59,111 nt of DNA from Gammaproteobacteria bacterium. GTDB taxonomy: Bacteria > Pseudomonadota > Gammaproteobacteria > Steroidobacterales > Woeseiaceae. The notes under the pieces were generated by a model. It saw only the letters and a program-made list of their open reading frames with translations, was not told where the DNA came from and did no database searches. The stretch is taken from the NCBI GenBank assembly GCA_009937615.1, contig JAACFB010000017.1, positions 1-59,111 of the forward strand, in the 5' to 3' direction. Below, one piece after another: positions 1-9,153 of this stretch; within the stretch, counting starts at the first letter, position 1, and each line of letters opens with the position of its first letter. Position numbers and translations under genes: made by a program.

Positions 1-1400
1 GCCCGATACGTGAAGTCAGCATTACGCTCGTCGAATTCAGCCCTGATTCGCTCGAGCGTCCCGGGTGACGTGAAGAAATCAACCATGGTCATCGCGAGCG
101 CTTTAGCGGCGTGAGTCATGCCAGTGTGGCCGATCGACCGGCCGCTCGAGGCAACCACACCCCAGGAGTGCCAGGGTATATCGGCCGGCGCGGTTGCAAC
201 ATTTATGTCGATCGTCGGCACTATGAAACTGACGTCGGCAACATCCGTTGAACCGCCTTCCATCGAGGTCGGTTCGAGGTCGAGCGGTTTCAGCTCACCG
301 TTTACTCCAAGCACCGGTGAACCCATCGCCTGTTGCAGCTCGCGGGCAAATGCATCGTGGGCGTCGGTGAACGGGACCGGGCCCAGCAACTCCAGGTTGG
401 CATGCGCAACTTTGGCCGCCTCCTTGTTGTTCATCATGTTGTAGGTGCCGGAAACCAGTCGAAACTCCGCCTCGACGTTGGCTGCCATCGCTGCACCAGC
501 AGCAATTGTCTTGGCGCGCTCGAACAGTTTCATCACGTCGCTGATATGGTCATCGCGTATCCAGACGGCGGCACTGGCTGTTGCCGGCACAACATTGGGT
601 GCGCCGCCGCCATCCACAATCGAATAGTGAACGCGAACCGATGGCCGGACGTGCTCACGCATCAGATTCAGGGCATGCGTGAACAGTTCCAGTCCGTCAA
701 GCGCGCTGCGCCCGTTCCAGGGGTCATACGCGGCATGCGAGGCGGTCCCGGTGAACTCGACAACAGTTTCGACCATGGCCTGCGACCCGGATACATCTAC
801 CTTCGATCGTGAATTCGGATGCCACGACAGAGCTACGTCGAGATCGTCGAACAGGCCGTCGCGTGCCATGTAAGTCTTGCCGCCGATCGACTCTTCGGCC
901 GGCGTACCGTAGTACCGAATGGTGCCGGTCAGTTCGCCGGCTTCGATAAGCTCGCGAATCGAAACCGCAGCCGCGAGGCTGGCAACGCCGTACAGGTTAT
1001 GGCCGCACCCGTGTCCGGGCGCGTCCTCGATCAGTGCGCGGCGAGCGGCCACGGCATCCTGTGACAACCGTGGCAACGCATCGTATTCACCCATGATTCC
1101 GATAATAGGCCGGCCTTCGCCGTAGCTCGCGATAAATGCGGTCGGCATCCCTGAGACACCGCGCTCGACCGTAAAACCCTGGCTCTCTGCGTGGTCAGCC
1201 AGCAGTTGAGCTGACTGGTTTTCACCCAGCGCAGTCTCGGCATACGCCCAGATCGCATCGCTCATGCCGGCCATGGCCGCGGCCTGCTCGTCGATACGAG
1301 TGATAACGGTATCCTTGAGAGCCGAGTTATCAGCCGCCTGCGCAGCGAGGCTCAGAACAATCAGAACGCACGACACAATAAAATGAACCTGTTGATGCAC
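1..1400 (-). CDS. M20D-family amidohydrolase (AbgB-like), 3' end cut by window
   Basis: The minus-strand frame is open from about 1400 to the left edge, so the C-terminus is missing. It encodes a metal-dependent amidohydrolase of the M20D type, the family of p-aminobenzoyl-glutamate hydrolase AbgB and N-acyl-amino-acid or auxin-conjugate hydrolases. Visible motifs are GEYDALP, the metal-binding stretch PGHGCGHN, GTPAEES followed by GGK, and SWHPN. A hydrophobic N-terminus ending in AQA-ADN looks like a signal peptide, so the enzyme is probably periplasmic. The start is uncertain: GTG at 1400 has AGGA about 10 nt upstream and gives a fuller signal peptide, while GTG at 1376 is the alternative. 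It is divergent from the CocE-type hydrolase; both may release amino acids from amide conjugates. Confidence 0.85.
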   Translation of the reverse strand, partial: MHQQVHFIVSCVLIVLSLAAQAADNSALKDTVITRIDEQAAAMAGMSDAIWAYAETALGENQSAQLLADHAESQGFTVERGVSGMPTAFIASYGEGRPIIGIMGEYDALPRLSQDAVAARRALIEDAPGHGCGHNLYGVASLAAAVSIRELIEAGELTGTIRYYGTPAEESIGGKTYMARDGLFDDLDVALSWHPNSRSKVDVSGSQAMVETVVEFTGTASHAAYDPWNGRSALDGLELFTHALNLMREHVRPSVRVHYSIVDGGGAPNVVPATASAAVWIRDDHISDVMKLFERAKTIAAGAAMAANVEAEFRLVSGTYNMMNNKEAAKVAHANLELLGPVPFTDAHDAFARELQQAMGSPVLGVNGELKPLDLEPTSMEGGSTDVADVSFIVPTIDINVATAPADIPWHSWGVVASSGRSIGHTGMTHAAKALAMTMVDFFTSPGTLERIRAEFDERNADFTYR

Positions 1401-1705
1401 GACACCGGTTTCCTGTTGACCGCAGTGCTTAAAGTGTACCAGCGAAAGCTGCCCGAGAGATTCTGCCCTGATCGCCGCCTGCTTTGTCACGGCGGGAGCC
1501 CGTTTCTCGACCTGCCGGCCGCTGCCGCGAATTTGGTGCAGACGCCTGTCAATTACCCGGCGACATCTTTGCACCCGATGTTAGTATTCGCAGGAATACT
1601 GCAGGAAGGAAAAGCCAATTCCTCAGATTTTTCCTGACAGGCTGTCTATTCCTAATGTACTGCGCACCTTTTGATTGTCGGCCCTTGGCGGGACGAGGAA
1701 TATAA
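1401..1705. other. Divergent intergenic region with a perfect inverted repeat
   Basis: This 305-nt stretch separates two divergent hydrolase genes and must hold both promoters. I see no credible coding frame. Its clearest structure is the inverted repeat at 1583-1600. GAGGA at about 1695 is the ribosome-binding site of the rightward gene. I could not assign -35/-10 pairs with confidence. Confidence 0.5.
1583..1600. promoter_or_regulatory. Inverted repeat AGTATTC-GCAG-GAATACT, candidate operator
   Basis: Seven-base arms match perfectly around a 4-nt spacer, inside the divergent region between the amidohydrolase and CocE-type genes and about 105 nt before the latter's start. Size and symmetry suit a dimeric regulator, but no regulator gene is adjacent, so the role is inferred only from symmetry and position. 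Confidence 0.35.
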
Positions 1706-3736
1706 ATGACGGTTGAAATTGTCGACACCTTTCCGAACGCGGTAACCGAAGTTGAGTTCGAGCGCATTCCGCTCAGCGACGGGGTGCACTTGTCCTGTCG
1801 ATACTGGCTTCCGGCGGATGCCGCCAAGAATCCGGTGCCTGCCATACTCGAGTATATTCCCTACTGCACGCGGGACGGGACTGCGGCCCGAGACGAGGCC
1901 ATGCACCCCTACTTTGCCGGCCACGGTTATGCCGCCGTGCGTGTTGACATGCGCGGCAGCGGCGAGTCCGAGGGTGTACTGCTGAACGAGTACCTGGAAC
2001 TCGAACAGGATGATGCTCTGGAGGTTATTGCCTGGATCGCGGAACAACCGTGGTGTGACGGCAATGTAGGGATGATGGGAAAGTCGTGGGGTGGTTTCAA
2101 CGGCTTGCAGGTAGCCGCCCGTCGTCCGCCCGCACTAAAGTGCGTGGTCAGCGTTTTCTCGACCGACGACCGCTACGCCGACGATGTGCACTACATTGGC
2201 GGGTGCATGGCGACTCAGAACCCGGAGTGGGCATTCGTCATGTTCCCTGCCATGGCGCGGCCGCCCGACCCGGCGTTAGTGGGTGACGGTTGGCGCGACA
2301 TGTGGCGGCAGCGCCTCGACGCCATGGAGCCATGGATCATGCCCTGGGTTGAACACCAACGCCGGGACGCCTACTGGAAACACGGCTCGGTATGTGAAAA
2401 TTATTCGGACATTGAAGTACCGGTCTACGCTATCGGTGGGTGGGCAGATCCATACTCCAACACGGTCCCGCGATTGATGGCGGGACTGGATACGCCACGT
2501 AAAGGATTGATTGGCCCGTGGGGCCACCAGTACATGCATCAGGCCTTGCCAGGCCCCAAAATGGGCTACATGGATGAGGCTCTTCGCTGGTGGGACCATT
2601 GGTTGAAAGGCGAGGATACCGGCCTGATGGATGAGCCCGCGTATCGGGTATGGGTACAGGATAGTATTCGGCCGGCGACCTGCCACCAGGAACGACCAGG
2701 ATACTGGGCAACTGAATCCGTATGGCCGTCGACAAATGTCCAGCCAACCACCCAGCATCTGAACAATGGAACCCTGGATCCGGATGCTGGCGTCGAAGAA
2801 TGTGTTTCCGTCTGCTCGCCTCAGACGACCGGGCAATGCACGCCTTTCTTCGGCAACGGCGGTGAAGGCGGACCCGAGGACCCCTATGATCAACGCAGCG
2901 ACGATGCCGCGTCAGCCTGTTTTGACGGCGCGGTCTTGGAAGAGGCTTTTGCGATTATGGGCGCCCCTGTCGTCATGCTCGATGTGGCATCAGACCAGGA
3001 GAATGCATTTGTCTGTGTCCGGCTCAACGAAGTGTTACCCGGCGGGGAGTCACTGCAGGTGAGCTACGGCATTCTGAACCTCACTCACCGGAACAGCCAC
3101 GAATTCCCGGAAGCGCTCGAGCCGGGTAAACGCCATACCGTCCGTGTCCAGCTGAATGACATTGCTCACACGTTCGCGCCGGGCAGTCGAATTCGCGTAG
3201 CCGTTTCCACCGCGTTCTGGCCCATCGTGTGGCCATCCCCGCGACCGGCGACTCTTTCAGTGTTTACCGGTGCCAGCAGTCTCTGCCTGCCGGCCAGGGA
3301 ACCGCGGTCATCGGATGCAGACACGCGACCACTGCCGCCGCCGCGGCACTCGCGCGTTCACCCGACATCCTTGCGCGCGGATTCCGAACCCGGGTTCGTG
3401 GGATTCAAGATAGACAGGACGACGGGCGTTCAATCTTTCATAAACCGATCGGATAGCGGAACCAAGGTGTTTGACCGGCACGGCTGGACTACCCGTGTGC
3501 AGACGGACTACCGGTTTCACATTCACCCCGACGACCCCACGTCCGCCTGTGTTGACCTGACCGCAACGGAGACCTATGGCCGGGAAGGACAGCTGGATGC
3601 CCGGATCGAAGCTCACCAGAAGATGAGCTGTGATGAGACGCATTTTTTTATCGAAGCCACCCTGAATGTCTTCGATGGTGAAGAACCGGTCTATTCCCGG
3701 CAGTGGAACAAACGCATAGCCCGCGACGGCATCTAG
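1706..3736 (+). CDS. CocE/NonD (peptidase S15) family alpha/beta hydrolase
   Basis: A 676-residue protein of the X-Pro dipeptidyl-peptidase S15/CocE family, which hydrolyses acyl esters or peptide bonds with a Ser-Asp-His triad. The nucleophile elbow GKSWGG puts the catalytic Ser at residue 127. GGWADPY is the likely Asp region and GPWGHQ the likely His region. The C-terminal third (from about 420) has the beta-sandwich pattern of CocE/NonD proteins. Length is normal for the family and there is no signal peptide, so it should be cytoplasmic. The ATG follows GAGGA at good spacing. It converges on the ABC importer operon with only 15 nt between. Substrate is unknown; an imported peptide or amide is plausible. 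Confidence 0.88.
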   Translation: MTVEIVDTFPNAVTEVEFERIPLSDGVHLSCRYWLPADAAKNPVPAILEYIPYCTRDGTAARDEAMHPYFAGHGYAAVRVDMRGSGESEGVLLNEYLELEQDDALEVIAWIAEQPWCDGNVGMMGKSWGGFNGLQVAARRPPALKCVVSVFSTDDRYADDVHYIGGCMATQNPEWAFVMFPAMARPPDPALVGDGWRDMWRQRLDAMEPWIMPWVEHQRRDAYWKHGSVCENYSDIEVPVYAIGGWADPYSNTVPRLMAGLDTPRKGLIGPWGHQYMHQALPGPKMGYMDEALRWWDHWLKGEDTGLMDEPAYRVWVQDSIRPATCHQERPGYWATESVWPSTNVQPTTQHLNNGTLDPDAGVEECVSVCSPQTTGQCTPFFGNGGEGGPEDPYDQRSDDAASACFDGAVLEEAFAIMGAPVVMLDVASDQENAFVCVRLNEVLPGGESLQVSYGILNLTHRNSHEFPEALEPGKRHTVRVQLNDIAHTFAPGSRIRVAVSTAFWPIVWPSPRPATLSVFTGASSLCLPAREPRSSDADTRPLPPPRHSRVHPTSLRADSEPGFVGFKIDRTTGVQSFINRSDSGTKVFDRHGWTTRVQTDYRFHIHPDDPTSACVDLTATETYGREGQLDARIEAHQKMSCDETHFFIEATLNVFDGEEPVYSRQWNKRIARDGI

Positions 3737-3751
3737 GTCGGTAGCGCTCGT

Positions 3752-4729
3752 TCACGGCAGTGGGTGGAAGCAATTCCAGCCCTGCTTCCCGTTCGAGCTC
3801 TGGCGATCCGGAAAGCTTGCGCGGCATTTCGGCTGCACCCGCGGACAGCGATTGTGAAATTCGCAACCCGCAGGCCGCTGCAGCAATCCCGGGATCTCGC
3901 CTGTCAGTTCGATCCGCTCGGGCACAACATCAAAATTCGTACTCGGGTTCGCTGCCAGCAGGGCCGCCGTGTAAGGGTGACGCGGGTGCTGAAAAACCAG
4001 CTCGGACAGACCTTGTTCGACGAACCTGCCGAGGTACATGATGGCCATCTGCTCGGCGACGTGGCGAACGATATTCAGGTTATGCGTAATAATCATGATG
4101 CCCAGACCCAGTTCCTGCTGCAGGTCTGACAGCAAGTTCAGGACTTCGCCCTGTATCGACACGTCCAGCCCCGCCGTCGGCTCGTCGGCGATCAACAAGT
4201 CGGGCTTTTGGGCGAGCGCGCGGGCCAGGCACACGCGCCTCGCCTGCCCGCCACTGAGCTGGTGCGGATAACGGTCCGCAAAGTCGCTGCTCAAGCCCAC
4301 CATCGACAGCAATTCCAGGACCGAGCGGTCCGGGTCTTGCGACAGCTCGGAATAAATCCGGAAGGGCTCGCTCAAAAGCCTGCGCACGGTCATTCGGGGA
4401 CTCAACGAACCCACCGGGTCCTGGAACATCAGTGCGATGCGCCTGCGATCGGGCCGCAAATGCTGATCCCTGGCTTTGGACATCGCCGCCCCATCAAACC
4501 GAACGTCACCGGCCAACACCGGTGCAAGCCCACACAAGGCCATGGCCAGCGTCGTCTTACCCGAGCCACTTTCTCCAACCACGGCGAGCGTCTCACCGCG
4601 CGCGATATCGAGTGAAACACCGTGCACGACATCGACGTATGAAGGCCGATTACGATCAAGCATAGCCGCAATTCCACCCGCGACCGGGTAACGCACCCGG
4701 AGGTCCCTGACCTTCAACAACTCGCTCAT
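3752..4729 (-). CDS. Oligopeptide-type ABC importer ATPase (DppF/OppF-like)
   Basis: Second ATPase of a peptide/nickel-type ABC importer, 325 residues from the chosen start. It has Walker A GESGSGKTT, the ABC signature LSGGQARR, Walker B LLIADEP and the switch His in IITHN. The OppF-type C-terminal extension with a Cys-rich CRASFPD region is present. The start at 4729 ([10 protein letters not shown]) fits homologues and makes an ATGA overlap with the stop of the upstream ATPase, indicating translational coupling. A start 27 nt earlier would lie inside the upstream gene and adds nothing family-like. It is the last gene of the importer operon. Confidence 0.93.
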   Translation of the reverse strand: MSELLKVRDLRVRYPVAGGIAAMLDRNRPSYVDVVHGVSLDIARGETLAVVGESGSGKTTLAMALCGLAPVLAGDVRFDGAAMSKARDQHLRPDRRRIALMFQDPVGSLSPRMTVRRLLSEPFRIYSELSQDPDRSVLELLSMVGLSSDFADRYPHQLSGGQARRVCLARALAQKPDLLIADEPTAGLDVSIQGEVLNLLSDLQQELGLGIMIITHNLNIVRHVAEQMAIMYLGRFVEQGLSELVFQHPRHPYTAALLAANPSTNFDVVPERIELTGEIPGLLQRPAGCEFHNRCPRVQPKCRASFPDRQSSNGKQGWNCFHPLP

Positions 4730-5688
4730 TGCCCGACCACGTGACAGGCAGCGCAATGATCGTCGCCTTCCAGCTCAGGCGGCTTACGGGCGCAGATGTC
4801 GATCGACTCGTCACACCGCGATCTGAATACACATCCTTTTGGAAGATCAACCAGGTCTGGAAGCTTGCCGGCGATCACGGGCAAATGCCGGGTGGACTCC
4901 TCTATTCGGCCCGGGTCGCATTCAAGCAGTTTTCGCGTATACGGGTGCCGTGGCGCGAGAAAAACCTCGCGTGTCGAACCGGTTTCAACGACCTCGCCCG
5001 CGTACATGACGACGACCTCGTCGCATAATTCGGCGATCACGCCCAGGTGGTGAGAGATAAACAGGACGGCACAGCCAAAATCCTGCTGCAGCTGCCGCAG
5101 GCGGTGGATGATCTGAACCTCCAGCGTCGCATCTAGCGCGGTCGTCGGCTCATCCGCGATCAGCAGTGCCGGTTCCGTCATCAGGGCCATCGCAATTGCC
5201 ACCCGCTGGCGCATCCCACCCGACAGATGATGCGGGTACCGTTTGAGTTGTTCGGCGGGATCGGCAATGCCGACGCGCTCCAGCAAGCGTGCCGCCCGCG
5301 CCAGCTTGTCGGCCCTCGACCGATTGTCCCGGTGCTGTATGTCCGTCATCTGCCGGCCAATCGTCATCACCGGATTCAGGCTGGTCATGGGGTCCTGGAA
5401 GACCATGGAAATCCCGTCGCCGCGCAGTGCCCGCATGGCCTCGGATTCGAGGCTCAGCAGGTCACGGCCCATGAATTCGATCGAACCCCCATCAATACGT
5501 GCATTCGGCGCCAGCAGCCTGATGATGGTCGAAATCAACGTGGATTTGCCGCAGCCACTTTCGCCGACGATGCCAACGATCCGACCCGGTTGAACCGTCA
5601 TATTGACGTTGCGCAGAGCTCGCAACGTACCGCGGCCGGTTTGATAGCTGACCGAAAGGCGCCTGACATCCAGTACCGGTGAAGTCAC
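4726..5688 (-). CDS. Oligopeptide-type ABC importer ATPase (DppD/OppD-like)
   Basis: First ATPase of the importer, 320 residues. Walker A is GESGCGKST, the signature LSGGMRQR, Walker B LLIADEP, and the C-terminal extension has the CVFRSRC Cys pattern typical of OppD/DppD, where a 4Fe-4S cluster has been proposed for the family. I chose the GTG at 5688: GAGG lies about 9 nt upstream, and the start is one base after the stop of the permease gene. An upstream ATG at 5751 would put 21 non-homologous residues in front and overlap the permease gene by more than 60 nt. Confidence 0.92.
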   Translation of the reverse strand: MTSPVLDVRRLSVSYQTGRGTLRALRNVNMTVQPGRIVGIVGESGCGKSTLISTIIRLLAPNARIDGGSIEFMGRDLLSLESEAMRALRGDGISMVFQDPMTSLNPVMTIGRQMTDIQHRDNRSRADKLARAARLLERVGIADPAEQLKRYPHHLSGGMRQRVAIAMALMTEPALLIADEPTTALDATLEVQIIHRLRQLQQDFGCAVLFISHHLGVIAELCDEVVVMYAGEVVETGSTREVFLAPRHPYTRKLLECDPGRIEESTRHLPVIAGKLPDLVDLPKGCVFRSRCDESIDICARKPPELEGDDHCAACHVVGQ

Positions 5689-5689
5689 T

Positions 5690-6556
5690 TCAGGATGCCT
5701 CGCCCTTGCCGCGCAACTTCGGATCCAGTATGTCGCGCAGGGACTCACCAAAGAACGTGAAGCCCAGCGTTACCAGTATCAGCGGTATGCCGCCGGCAAT
5801 GATGGGCCATGGTGAATTGCGAAGATACGAGTAACCGTCGTTGAGAATGCTGCCCCAGCTCGGCGTTGGCGGACTTACGCCCAGGCCAAGGAAACTCAGG
5901 CCGGCTTCCATGGCGACCACGGCCGGCACATCCATGGAGGCGAGGATTAAAAGCGGTGCGGCAATATTGGGCAGGACGTGGTGACCCAGGATACGGGCTG
6001 TTGATGCTCCCATGGCGCGTTCGGCCAGTATGTAGTCCTGATCGCGCAAAGCTTGCGTCTGGGTGCGTACGATGCGGGCATAGACCGGAATGGAAGTGAT
6101 GATGATCACGCCGATCACGGTATTGAGCGATGGGCCCGTCAGGGCCACGATCGCAAGTGCAAACATGATCGTGGGGAAAGAGCGCAAGGTGTCGAAACAA
6201 GTCACCAGCAGCCGGTCGAGCCACGCGGGCCCGAAACCTGCCATCATGCCGAGCAACAGGCCTGCGCTTAAGGACACCGAAATAGCGACCAGCGCGACCT
6301 TGAGGGCGACTCGCCCCCCAAGTAATACTCTCGAAAGCACATCGCGCCCGAGTTGATCGGTTCCGAGCCAATGCTGCCAGGAAGGACTTTGCAGGCGGTT
6401 ATGGACATCCACATCGAGTGGATCGTGTGGCGCCAACTGGGAGGCGAAAACGCTGGCCAGTAATACGAGAACGACAATTACGAGGCCTGTCATACCCAGC
6501 GGATCCTTTCTCAGGCTCGCGAACACCTCTTTGAGAAACCCGAACCGGGTGCTCAT
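5690..6556 (-). CDS. Oligopeptide-type ABC importer permease (DppC/OppC-like)
   Basis: Inner-membrane permease, 288 residues with about six membrane segments. It has the OppC-type N-terminus (DPLGMTGL, first TM, LAPHDPL, HWLGTDQLGRDVLSR) and the EAA loop AERAMGAS...HHVLPN that docks the ATPases. GLSFLGLGV and PSWGSIL near the C-terminus are typical of the family. The ATG at 6556 overlaps the stop of the preceding permease as ATGA. It pairs with the DppB-like protein to form the channel. Confidence 0.94.
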   Translation of the reverse strand: MSTRFGFLKEVFASLRKDPLGMTGLVIVVLVLLASVFASQLAPHDPLDVDVHNRLQSPSWQHWLGTDQLGRDVLSRVLLGGRVALKVALVAISVSLSAGLLLGMMAGFGPAWLDRLLVTCFDTLRSFPTIMFALAIVALTGPSLNTVIGVIIITSIPVYARIVRTQTQALRDQDYILAERAMGASTARILGHHVLPNIAAPLLILASMDVPAVVAMEAGLSFLGLGVSPPTPSWGSILNDGYSYLRNSPWPIIAGGIPLILVTLGFTFFGESLRDILDPKLRGKGEAS

Positions 6557-7506
6557 GATGACCGCCTGCTGTCGCGTAAGCGCGGATCGAGGGCAGCATT
6601 GACCACGTCCGCGACCAGCGTACTGAGCACAAAGAAAGAGGTGGTCACGAGGACCGAGCCCATCACCACCGGATAGTTCCGGGTAATGACGGCCTCGTGC
6701 AGCAGTTTGCCGATACCCGGCCGCGAGAACACGATCTCCGCAAACAGCGCACCGGAGAGCATGCTGCCTATGCCCAGGCCCAGGATCGTAACGGTCGGCA
6801 AAATGGCGATCCGCAAAGCATAGTGAACAATGATGCTGCGCTCGGGCAGGCCAAATGCCCTGGCCGTCCGAATGTGATTCTCCTCCATGACTTCGAGCAT
6901 CGAGGCACGCACGAGGCGAGCGATATAGCCCACCCAACCGAGGCCTAATGCAATGGCCGGCAGCACGAGGTGGCGGGCCTGGTCAGCAATGTCTCCACTG
7001 GCACCCGCACCCATGGCCGGGAACCAGCGCCATTTGACCGCTAACCAGAGCAGCAGGTACAACGCCACAACGAATGACGGTATCGCAATAAATGCCACCG
7101 ACATGACGGCGGTGATCCGGTCCAGTAGCGAATTTCGCCGAATGGCTGAAAAGCAGCCCAGCGGAATGCCCAGCAGCGTCGCGCCACCGATTGCCGCCAG
7201 CACGAGGACGAGCGTATAGGGCAATTGTTCGAATACGATGTCGGCCACCTCGCGATCGGAAAACACGTCGACGCCCAGGTCTCCCCTCGCCAGGTCGGCA
7301 TAGAATCGTCCGAGCTGAGCCAGCATCGGCTGGTCCAGGCCCATCCGCTGATTAAGCTCGGCTTTTAACTCCGGCGAAGCCTTGGGGCCCAGGATGACGC
7401 TGGCCGGATCGCCGGGCATCATATGAATCATGGCGAACAGCAGGCTGACGGCGAGGAACAGGATCAGCAGGGAGAGCGAGGCTCGCCGTGTAATGAATCT
7501 GAGCAT
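6553..7506 (-). CDS. Oligopeptide-type ABC importer permease (DppB/OppB-like)
   Basis: Inner-membrane permease of 317 residues, normal for DppB/OppB. The N-terminal TM is followed by MMPGDPA; the EAA loop is seen as ARAFGLPERSI...HYALR. The C-terminus ALDPRLRD is also characteristic. Its ATG at 7506 shares one base with the stop of the binding-protein gene, and its own stop overlaps the next start, so the five importer genes form one operon read leftward. Confidence 0.94.
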   Translation of the reverse strand: MLRFITRRASLSLLILFLAVSLLFAMIHMMPGDPASVILGPKASPELKAELNQRMGLDQPMLAQLGRFYADLARGDLGVDVFSDREVADIVFEQLPYTLVLVLAAIGGATLLGIPLGCFSAIRRNSLLDRITAVMSVAFIAIPSFVVALYLLLWLAVKWRWFPAMGAGASGDIADQARHLVLPAIALGLGWVGYIARLVRASMLEVMEENHIRTARAFGLPERSIIVHYALRIAILPTVTILGLGIGSMLSGALFAEIVFSRPGIGKLLHEAVITRNYPVVMGSVLVTTSFFVLSTLVADVVNAALDPRLRDSRRSS

Positions 7507-9095
7507 CAGGAAACCGGTTTCGCCGGGCGGAATCCGTGCAAGATTGCATAGCCATCCGGTCTGAACGCGGGCTTGACGCTATTCCTGACGATCTGCGGCA
7601 TCACGCCATTGCTAATGAAGCGATAGCAGCCGGACTCCTCCATGATGTCCTGCATGCGCTGATACATGCGATCCCGTTCGGCCTCATCGGTCGTTGCCAG
7701 CGCCTGCCCGTTCAGGCGATCAAACTCCTCGTTGGAGAAACGCTCCCAGTTCCATTGCCCTATCTGGTCGCTGATGAACCAGACCAGGGAGTAATAAGGG
7801 TCGGCCCCGCCGATAAAACTCTGAAAGAACAGCTGAATATCCTGCCACTGATCACCGTACTCCTCTTGCCCGATCGACAAGAACGTACTGTTCTCCTGGG
7901 TATGAATATCGACGTGTATGCCGACCTTCTTCAGCGACCACTGGATCACCTGCACGGCCGTCAGTTCGAGTGAGTCGCTGTTGACATCCAGGCGCAGCCG
8001 CAGCGGCAATTCGACCCCGGCCTCTTCAAGCAATGACCGGGCCTTGTCGGCGTCGCCTTTTGCGGGGATCAGGGTGCGGTCCCGGCACCCGATCATGCCC
8101 CTGGGTATCGGTCCCATGGCCGGCCTGGCAAGCCCGAACCAGGTAGCCTCGACCACGGCCTCGACGTCAACCGCGTACTGAATCGCCCGTCGCACCCGCA
8201 GGTCAGTAAGGGCGGGATTCGATTGATTCATTCCGAGCCAGAAGTTTCGACCGGACGGGTGTATCTCTATGTTGCTGTCAGGTGGCATGTCTTTCTGGAA
8301 CGGTTCGACAGACTCCACTGATATTTCGGCGCAATCCAGCTGGCCGGCCTCGAATGCCGTTTCTGCGGCCTTGGCGTCCGATATCGCATAAACGTGGATC
8401 TCCGCGAAAGCGGCTTCGGGGCCATCCCACAGCGGGTTTCTTTCCAGCACGGTTTTGCGCTTGGCCTGCCAATCGCGGAACAGGTAGGGGCCGGAGCAAC
8501 AGGGTGGCCGGACGCTGAAGCGCCCACCCACGGACGTTACCGCCTCGCGCGACAGTATGCCGTAGCTCGCCGCGGCAATCGGAACGAAAGCTGCATAGGG
8601 CGATTTCAGGACGATGGTTCCCGAATACCGATCATGAATCTCGACGTGACTCAGCGTCCCCATGTCCGGAGCATTGATGGCATTCAGGTCGGGGTCGATC
8701 ACCCGCTCGTATGAAAACTTCACGTCATCGGCGGTCATTTCGCCGAAACCGTTGCTGAACATCTGGCCACGTTTCAGGCGAAACGCGTAATGGGTGTCAT
8801 CGACGGCCTCGAAGTATTCAGCCGCGTCGAGTTCCGTATCCCAGCTACCGTCGGTCTTGAACTGCAGGAGATTTCGGAAAATGGCCCTGCCGACAATACC
8901 GTCAGCACCCGAGAGCGTGAACGGCGGGTCAAGAGAGGCAATGTCGACGTAATTGCGGATATGAAGCTGATCGCCCCGCACGGCCCAGCTGACCTTGGGC
9001 AGACCGCCCGCAATCGCCAGCCCTGCCAGCGTGGATCGATGCAGGAATTCCCTGCGGCCGATTTTATATGCGCCTGACTTCTTTTTAGTTCCCAC
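7506..9095 (-). CDS. Tat-exported family 5 substrate-binding protein
   Basis: A 529-residue periplasmic binding protein of the DppA/OppA (SBP_bac_5) family, heading the importer operon. The N-terminus carries a twin-arginine motif (GRREFL) before a hydrophobic stretch ending near SWA, so it is probably exported folded through Tat. Family features include LDPPFTLSG, ADDVKFSYERV, RRAIQYAVD and ending residues that mention no other domain. The start is GTG at 9095; no better in-frame start precedes the RR motif and no strong Shine-Dalgarno is visible. Ligand unknown: peptides are the default guess, and the flanking amidohydrolase and S15 hydrolase fit that. Confidence 0.92.
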   Translation of the reverse strand: MGTKKKSGAYKIGRREFLHRSTLAGLAIAGGLPKVSWAVRGDQLHIRNYVDIASLDPPFTLSGADGIVGRAIFRNLLQFKTDGSWDTELDAAEYFEAVDDTHYAFRLKRGQMFSNGFGEMTADDVKFSYERVIDPDLNAINAPDMGTLSHVEIHDRYSGTIVLKSPYAAFVPIAAASYGILSREAVTSVGGRFSVRPPCCSGPYLFRDWQAKRKTVLERNPLWDGPEAAFAEIHVYAISDAKAAETAFEAGQLDCAEISVESVEPFQKDMPPDSNIEIHPSGRNFWLGMNQSNPALTDLRVRRAIQYAVDVEAVVEATWFGLARPAMGPIPRGMIGCRDRTLIPAKGDADKARSLLEEAGVELPLRLRLDVNSDSLELTAVQVIQWSLKKVGIHVDIHTQENSTFLSIGQEEYGDQWQDIQLFFQSFIGGADPYYSLVWFISDQIGQWNWERFSNEEFDRLNGQALATTDEAERDRMYQRMQDIMEESGCYRFISNGVMPQIVRNSVKPAFRPDGYAILHGFRPAKPVS

Positions 9096-9153
9096 CGGGC
9101 ATCACTGTCAAAAGAACCCGCCTGAGTATAGCCGCATGCCCCGATACGGTGCT

